NCBI GenBank assembly: GCA_021731445.1
Contig: JAKFXK010000010.1
Span: 1 to 64,000 of the forward strand
DNA from: Nevskiaceae bacterium
GTDB taxonomy: Bacteria > Pseudomonadota > Gammaproteobacteria > Nevskiales > Nevskiaceae
Direction: 5' to 3'
DNA: 64,000 nucleotides
Shown one piece after another: positions 52,884-64,000 of this stretch. The notes beneath the pieces were generated by a model. That model did not search any database. It worked only from the letters and a program-made list of their open reading frames with translations, and was not told the DNA's origin. Every line of letters starts with the position of its first letter. The first letter of the stretch is position 1. The position numbers and the translations under genes are program-made.

Positions 52884-54506
52884 TCAGTCGAAACGCCCGC
52901 AGACTGTCGGGGAGACGGCACTGGGGTTGGCATCGAATTGGGTGAATGCCTGACCGAGGATGCGGCCATCAAACCCCGCACCTTCGGGGAAATCTGCTGC
53001 CTGGATGTTCAGCCCCAGCAGCCAGGCCACCGTCGGCGTGATGTCGATGTTTTCGGCCTGTTCGGGCAGGCGGTCAAAGTCGCTGACGGTCGGGCTTGAA
53101 GCGGCGATGACCTGCCCCTTCTTCACCCACGGTGAGCCGCCACTGATGAGCATGACGTTGCGGAAGGTGACCGGATGGCCGTGGTTGCCAGGGATGGGAT
53201 TACCCGTCGCATCCGGCTCCGAAAACTTGAAGCCGCGCGCCGAGACCAGCACCAGATCGCCGAGGTTGGGATGCTTGGAGACGAGACTGCTGGGCATGGT
53301 GCCGTCGGGGTCGGCGGCGTCATCAGTGGTGTACCAGGCCCCGGCGATCTGCGCGGCGTTGGTGGGGCGCGTGGCGCCGGGGCAGAGCGTGGCGCAAGGA
53401 GTGGTGCCGACGAGGCAGGCGCGCGCGGCGCGCAGCGCGGCTTGTCGCTGGGCCAGTGGCAGGCTGCGATCCATCACGTAAATGCTGTCGCTGCCGCCGT
53501 TCTGCACAGCGGTCATCGGCGTGAAGCAGCTGGCGAGTGCGTCCAACGTGCTCTGCGTGGAGATGCCGTTAACGAAGGGATTGGTGGCGATGTCGGTGCC
53601 GTGGTCGCTGGTGACGATCATCACGGTGTTCTCCCACCGGCCTGCATCTTCGAGCGCGGTGCGCAGACGGCCGATCTGGGTATCAGCCGTCACCAGTGCA
53701 TTGGCGCGCGCGGCAGTGCCCAGGGCATGGGCGAAGCGATCGACATCGCCGAGGCTCACGAAGAAAAAGTCCGCATCCGGCAACTGCGTGAGCGCCTGCT
53801 GCATGGTGGGCGCATCGGGGGTGTATTCAAAGCCGGGGCCGATGTAGGCCGGGCTGGTGGTCGGGTCCCAGTGGGTATCCGGGATGGCGTTGAACACTTT
53901 CGTGTTGCGGTTGGCGCGCATCGGGTCGAAGGCATCGCCTGCGAAGATCTCGAACATGTACTTTTTAGACATGGTCGCGCCGGTCTTGATGGCGGGGTTG
54001 ATGCCCTTCACGCGGCATTGCTGGTCGATCCAGGTGAAGACGGTGTTGGCGGTGAGTTCTTCCGGCAACGAAAGGTCACGCTCGACGGGATTCAGCGGGT
54101 CAAGAAAGTCGATGAAGTTGTTGGTGGCGATGCCGCTGCGGGCCGGGTTGATGCCCGTCATCATCGCCACATGGTTGGGGATGGTCTCAGCCGAGAAAAT
54201 CGCGCGGCTCTCGTTGTAGAAGGTGCCTTCGGTTTTCAGCGCATTGAGGTTGGGCGTGGTGGCGGTGATCTCTTGCGGCATAAGGCTATCGACCACGGCA
54301 ACGACCACGGTGAGCTTCTTCGCACCCAGCACCGGTGGCGTGCTCGGTGGGGTGCTTGGCGGCGTTGACGGCGGCGTGCCTGGGGCCGGTTTCGGCGTGG
54401 TCGGTGCGTTGCCCAAGTCAGGCGCGGAACTCATGCCGCAACCGGCAATGAGCAGCGTGGCGGCGATGCCGACGAATGGGGTGAACAGTGTGCGATGGAG
54501 TGGCAT
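52884..54506 (-). CDS. alkaline phosphatase / type I phosphodiesterase-family lipoprotein
   Basis: Lipobox LLIAGCGM; VVVAVVDSLMPQEITATTPNLNALKTEGTFYNESRAIFSAETIPNHVAMMTG; MIVTSDHGTD. Confidence 0.85.
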   Translation of the reverse strand: MPLHRTLFTPFVGIAATLLIAGCGMSSAPDLGNAPTTPKPAPGTPPSTPPSTPPSTPPVLGAKKLTVVVAVVDSLMPQEITATTPNLNALKTEGTFYNESRAIFSAETIPNHVAMMTGINPARSGIATNNFIDFLDPLNPVERDLSLPEELTANTVFTWIDQQCRVKGINPAIKTGATMSKKYMFEIFAGDAFDPMRANRNTKVFNAIPDTHWDPTTSPAYIGPGFEYTPDAPTMQQALTQLPDADFFFVSLGDVDRFAHALGTAARANALVTADTQIGRLRTALEDAGRWENTVMIVTSDHGTDIATNPFVNGISTQSTLDALASCFTPMTAVQNGGSDSIYVMDRSLPLAQRQAALRAARACLVGTTPCATLCPGATRPTNAAQIAGAWYTTDDAADPDGTMPSSLVSKHPNLGDLVLVSARGFKFSEPDATGNPIPGNHGHPVTFRNVMLISGGSPWVKKGQVIAASSPTVSDFDRLPEQAENIDITPTVAWLLGLNIQAADFPEGAGFDGRILGQAFTQFDANPSAVSPTVCGRFD

Positions 54507-54540
54507 GAGTGCGCCTGCGAGAAGGATGGTGAAACTAGGT

Positions 54541-61071
<6,531 letters not shown>

Positions 61072-61076
61072 GGAGA

Positions 61077-62447
61077 TCACTTGGAATTGGGGGTATTTGG
61101 GGTGGAGCTGCCCGCCGTGGGCAGGGCGGTGCCGGTGAGCCGCTCGATCTCGGCACTGAACAGATGCGCGTGGCTTGCGGCCTCGATCAAGGCCCGCTGC
61201 ACAGTGACGCGCTCGCGCTGGGCATCCACCCATTCGAGATAGCTGTAGCGGCCGCGCTGGTAGGCGTATTCGGTCTCCTTCAACGCTTCTTCCATCTCCG
61301 GCAACACCTTGTCGCGCAGCATCTCGGCCTCGGTGATGGAGTGCTTCAGCTCCTGCACCAGCTCGAAGAGCTTGGTCTCGGCCTTGAGCTTGGCGGCGGC
61401 CGCTTCGGTCTCGATGCCTTCGCGCAGCGCGCGCGCTTCGGCAATCGCGGGCTGGGCGGTGCGCGCGCCAAACAGCGGCACCGAGAACCCGGCGACGAAG
61501 GCCGCATCGCCATCCTCTTGCAGGCGACGGACACCGGCAGAGACGGTGATGTTGGTGCGCGTCTTGGACTCGGCCACACGCAGTTCCGCATCGCGCTGGC
61601 GGGCTTCGGTGGCAAAGCGGGTGAAGTCCGGGCTGTTGACGAGCTGGGCGCTCAGGGCTTGGTAATCGCCCACATCGGGTAGGCGAAATAGATCCGCCGT
61701 CACCGCGCCGAAGTCCGCCGTCGAAGCCCCCCACAAGGCGGCGAGCTTGATGCGCGAGGTGATCAGTTCGTGCTCGGCGTGTTCCTCTTCCACTTGGGCG
61801 CGGCTGAGCACGATGTTGGCGCGGTGCAGCTCCACCTCTGGCGACTTGGCGGCCACCACGCGGCGCCGCACCTCACTCACCGTGCGTTCGGCCAGCTTCG
61901 TGGCGAGCTGGGTGAGCTTGAGCTGCTCTTGATCCGAGGCGACGTGGATGAACTGGCGCGAGACCTCGGCCAGCACATCGAGTTGCGCGGCCTGGGCGCT
62001 GACGTCGATGCCGCCGAGGCCGAGACGTGCGGCTTCAATGCGCCGCGCGCGCTGGTCACCCAGCTCGATCACCTGCGAGAGCGCGAAGGTCGCCTCGGCG
62101 GCATCGAAGCCGCGCGTGCGGCCGGTGCCGAGTACGTTCTCCAGCTCGCTGTTGAACACCGGCGCGGGCTTGAGCGATGCGCCGTCAATCCGCGCTGACT
62201 GCGCCTTGAGCTGAAAGGCGAACTGCTTGAGATCGGGGTTGCCCGCCAGCGCGGCGCTGACGGCCTTGCTCAAGCTCAGCGGCGGCAGCGCGGCGATGGC
62301 TTGCAGTGCCGATTCGTCATGGACATGCGCAGCAGGCAGGGCAGCGGCAAAGGCGGTGGGCGCGAACAGCCCTGCGGCCATCGCCAGCCCGAAGTGGGAC
62401 AGCGTGTGAGATACCAATCGAGACACGGGGATTCTCTCCAACGACAC
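61077..62447 (-). CDS. czcC: TolC-family outer membrane protein, CzcC-like (start uncertain)
   Basis: LPPLSLSKAVSAALAGNPDLKQFAFQLKAQSARIDGASLKPAPVFNSELENVLG; TolC-type helical repeats. Confidence 0.85.
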   Translation of the reverse strand: MSLERIPVSRLVSHTLSHFGLAMAAGLFAPTAFAAALPAAHVHDESALQAIAALPPLSLSKAVSAALAGNPDLKQFAFQLKAQSARIDGASLKPAPVFNSELENVLGTGRTRGFDAAEATFALSQVIELGDQRARRIEAARLGLGGIDVSAQAAQLDVLAEVSRQFIHVASDQEQLKLTQLATKLAERTVSEVRRRVVAAKSPEVELHRANIVLSRAQVEEEHAEHELITSRIKLAALWGASTADFGAVTADLFRLPDVGDYQALSAQLVNSPDFTRFATEARQRDAELRVAESKTRTNITVSAGVRRLQEDGDAAFVAGFSVPLFGARTAQPAIAEARALREGIETEAAAAKLKAETKLFELVQELKHSITEAEMLRDKVLPEMEEALKETEYAYQRGRYSYLEWVDAQRERVTVQRALIEAASHAHLFSAEIERLTGTALPTAGSSTPNTPNSK

Positions 62448-62536
62448 CCCTCGCCAATGGCGAGCCGCGTATGCGGCGTGGAGGGTGTGATACCGCTTGC
62501 GCGGCAGGACGAAAGCCTGCCGCAACAGGGCAAGCG

Positions 62537-63028
62537 TCAGACGGCTGTGGAGTGCAGCCGAGGTGGCCCGTTGGCGGGCGGGTGCAGCGAGAAAGGATGT
62601 CGCCGGGGTGCGGGATCGGGGTCACGCGGGCGTGGCAGTGCGCGTGGCACACGCACCAGCAACAGGAGCGTGGCCAGCATCAGCAGGCCAAGCGGCAGCA
62701 GTTTCAGGGTGAGTTTCGAGAGTGCATCGCCGAGTGCGCTGACTTCGACATCGCCGTGGGCGTGATGCCCCGCCGCAGCGGCCTCGGCGGCATCATGATG
62801 CTCATCGTCGTGGATGCCCGCATCGGCGAAGTGCAGCTCGCTGGCGACCGGGTGAAACGCACTGCTCGACTCGCCGTGCAGGTGACGATGCACCCCCATG
62901 ATCTGTGCAAACAGCAGCGCCCCGGCCATGAGGGCCAGAAGGAGATATTGCTTGGGCGGGGGGAATTTCACGAACTTGAGAATATCAGCAACCAGAAATG
63001 GTTCAGACGGGACAAAGTTGGCGGCCAC
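62537..63028 (-). CDS. His-rich membrane protein of unknown function, Czc-locus associated
   Basis: TM, then VHRHLHGESSSAFHPVASELHFADAGIHDDEHHDAAEAAAAGHHAHGD, then TM. Confidence 0.6.
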   Translation of the reverse strand: MAANFVPSEPFLVADILKFVKFPPPKQYLLLALMAGALLFAQIMGVHRHLHGESSSAFHPVASELHFADAGIHDDEHHDAAEAAAAGHHAHGDVEVSALGDALSKLTLKLLPLGLLMLATLLLLVRVPRALPRPRDPDPAPRRHPFSLHPPANGPPRLHSTAV

Positions 63029-63076
63029 TGTCGAGCACGCTCTGGCTACTGCAACGCTGTCTGAAGTGGTCGGCGG

Positions 63077-64000
63077 TCATGCGGCAATGCCACCCGCAGC
63101 GAGAGCCTCAACGGCCGAGCCTGAGTTGATCTCAATGGTAATGTGAACCAATTCTTCGTGAATCGCCAACTGCTTGCGGAAGTAATGCGGTTCCACTGCC
63201 GCCCACGTGGAGAGACCGACGATGCAGGCGTACTGGTTCTTACCCACACGCCAGACATGCAGATCGTCGATGCGGGCCGCAATCGGGCTGGCGGCAATCA
63301 CCTCACGGATTTCATCGACGACCGGAGCCTGCATTTCCGCATCGAGCAAGACGCGGCCACTGTCGCGCAGCAGTCCTTTCGCCCATACCGCAACCAAGCC
63401 TGCACCGACGATTCCCATCAAAGGGTCAAGCCAGCTTGCGCCCCAGATCATGCCGCCGATGAGCGCGACGATGGCCAGCACCGACGTGGCCGCATCTGCA
63501 ATCACATGCAGGTAGGCCGAACGCAGGTTGAGGTCTTGATGATCGCCGCCGTGACGGTGCCCGTGTGCGTCACGGTGGTGGCCATGATCGTCGTCATGCT
63601 TGTGCCCACCGCGCAGTAGCCACGCACAGGCCAGGTTCACCGACAAGCCCACCACCGCGATGGCAATGGCCTCCTGATAGTGAATCGTGGTCGGCGTAAT
63701 CAATCGCTGCACCGATTGCACCACCATGAGTGCGGCAATGCCCAGCAAAAGCAAGGCGCTGGTGTAGCTGGCCAGGATTTCGATCTTCCAGGTGCCGAAG
63801 GCAAAGCGTGAGTCCTGCGCCAAGCGTCTGGAAAAGGTGTAGGCCAGCACTGACAGGCCCAGCGCGAGCGTGTGCGAACTCATGTGCCAGCCATCCGCCA
63901 GCAGCGCCATCGAGTTGTAATACCAGCCGCCTGCAATCTCGATGACCATCATCAACGCGGTGAGCACCACGGCGCGGGCGGTATTCTTCTCCGCGAGCGG
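63077..64000 (-). CDS. CDF-family cation efflux protein (truncated by window edge)
   Basis: Reading continues upstream to 64000 (PLAEKNTARAVVLTALMMVIEIAGGWYYNSMALLADGWHMSSHTLALG); His-rich loop HKHDDDHGHHRDAHGHRHGGDHQD. Confidence 0.9.
   Translation of the reverse strand, partial: PLAEKNTARAVVLTALMMVIEIAGGWYYNSMALLADGWHMSSHTLALGLSVLAYTFSRRLAQDSRFAFGTWKIEILASYTSALLLLGIAALMVVQSVQRLITPTTIHYQEAIAIAVVGLSVNLACAWLLRGGHKHDDDHGHHRDAHGHRHGGDHQDLNLRSAYLHVIADAATSVLAIVALIGGMIWGASWLDPLMGIVGAGLVAVWAKGLLRDSGRVLLDAEMQAPVVDEIREVIAASPIAARIDDLHVWRVGKNQYACIVGLSTWAAVEPHYFRKQLAIHEELVHITIEINSGSAVEALAAGGIAA

Overview
The window is high-GC bacterial DNA, almost entirely protein-coding. I saw no rRNA, tRNA, CRISPR array or insertion sequence. 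It falls into six blocks. (1) About 1-10.6 kb is a copper/metal resistance locus: a truncated TolC-like gene, cytochrome b561, a two-component system, a TolC with a Met/His-rich tail, a multicopper oxidase, a cytochrome c, a rhodanese-cyclase fusion, a second rhodanese, and DUF411. (2) About 10.6-21.7 kb is a tightly packed cluster built around a stand-alone carrier protein, AcpS, and an aminoacyl-tRNA-synthetase-like amino acid:[carrier protein] ligase, with an acyl-CoA dehydrogenase-like protein, a DUF1839 protein, a GH2-type glycosidase, a tandem alpha/beta hydrolase, a methyltransferase and an NAD(P)-binding protein. This is my best candidate for an undescribed pathway. (3) 21.7-22.8 kb is a MerR regulator plus DUF4396 behind a ZntR-like operator. 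(4) 23.1-30.5 kb is an eight-gene minus-strand operon (acyl reductase-like SDR, MlaA, DevBCA-type exporter, TolC, cupin_8 oxygenase-like protein, SMR pump). (5) 30.8-41.4 kb is an envelope/polysaccharide region with a DegP-type protease and a TIR-domain protein preceded by an orphan promoter/terminator. (6) 41.4-64 kb holds two HME-RND efflux operons, a PepSY/two-component operon, a HupE/DUF411-variant module, a P1B-4-type ATPase and a truncated CDF transporter. Five similar tandem sites (roughly CTAAT-N5-CTTAA) lie upstream of separate transcription units and suggest a local OmpR/PmrA/QseB-type regulon. All family assignments are by reading motifs; no database searches were run.
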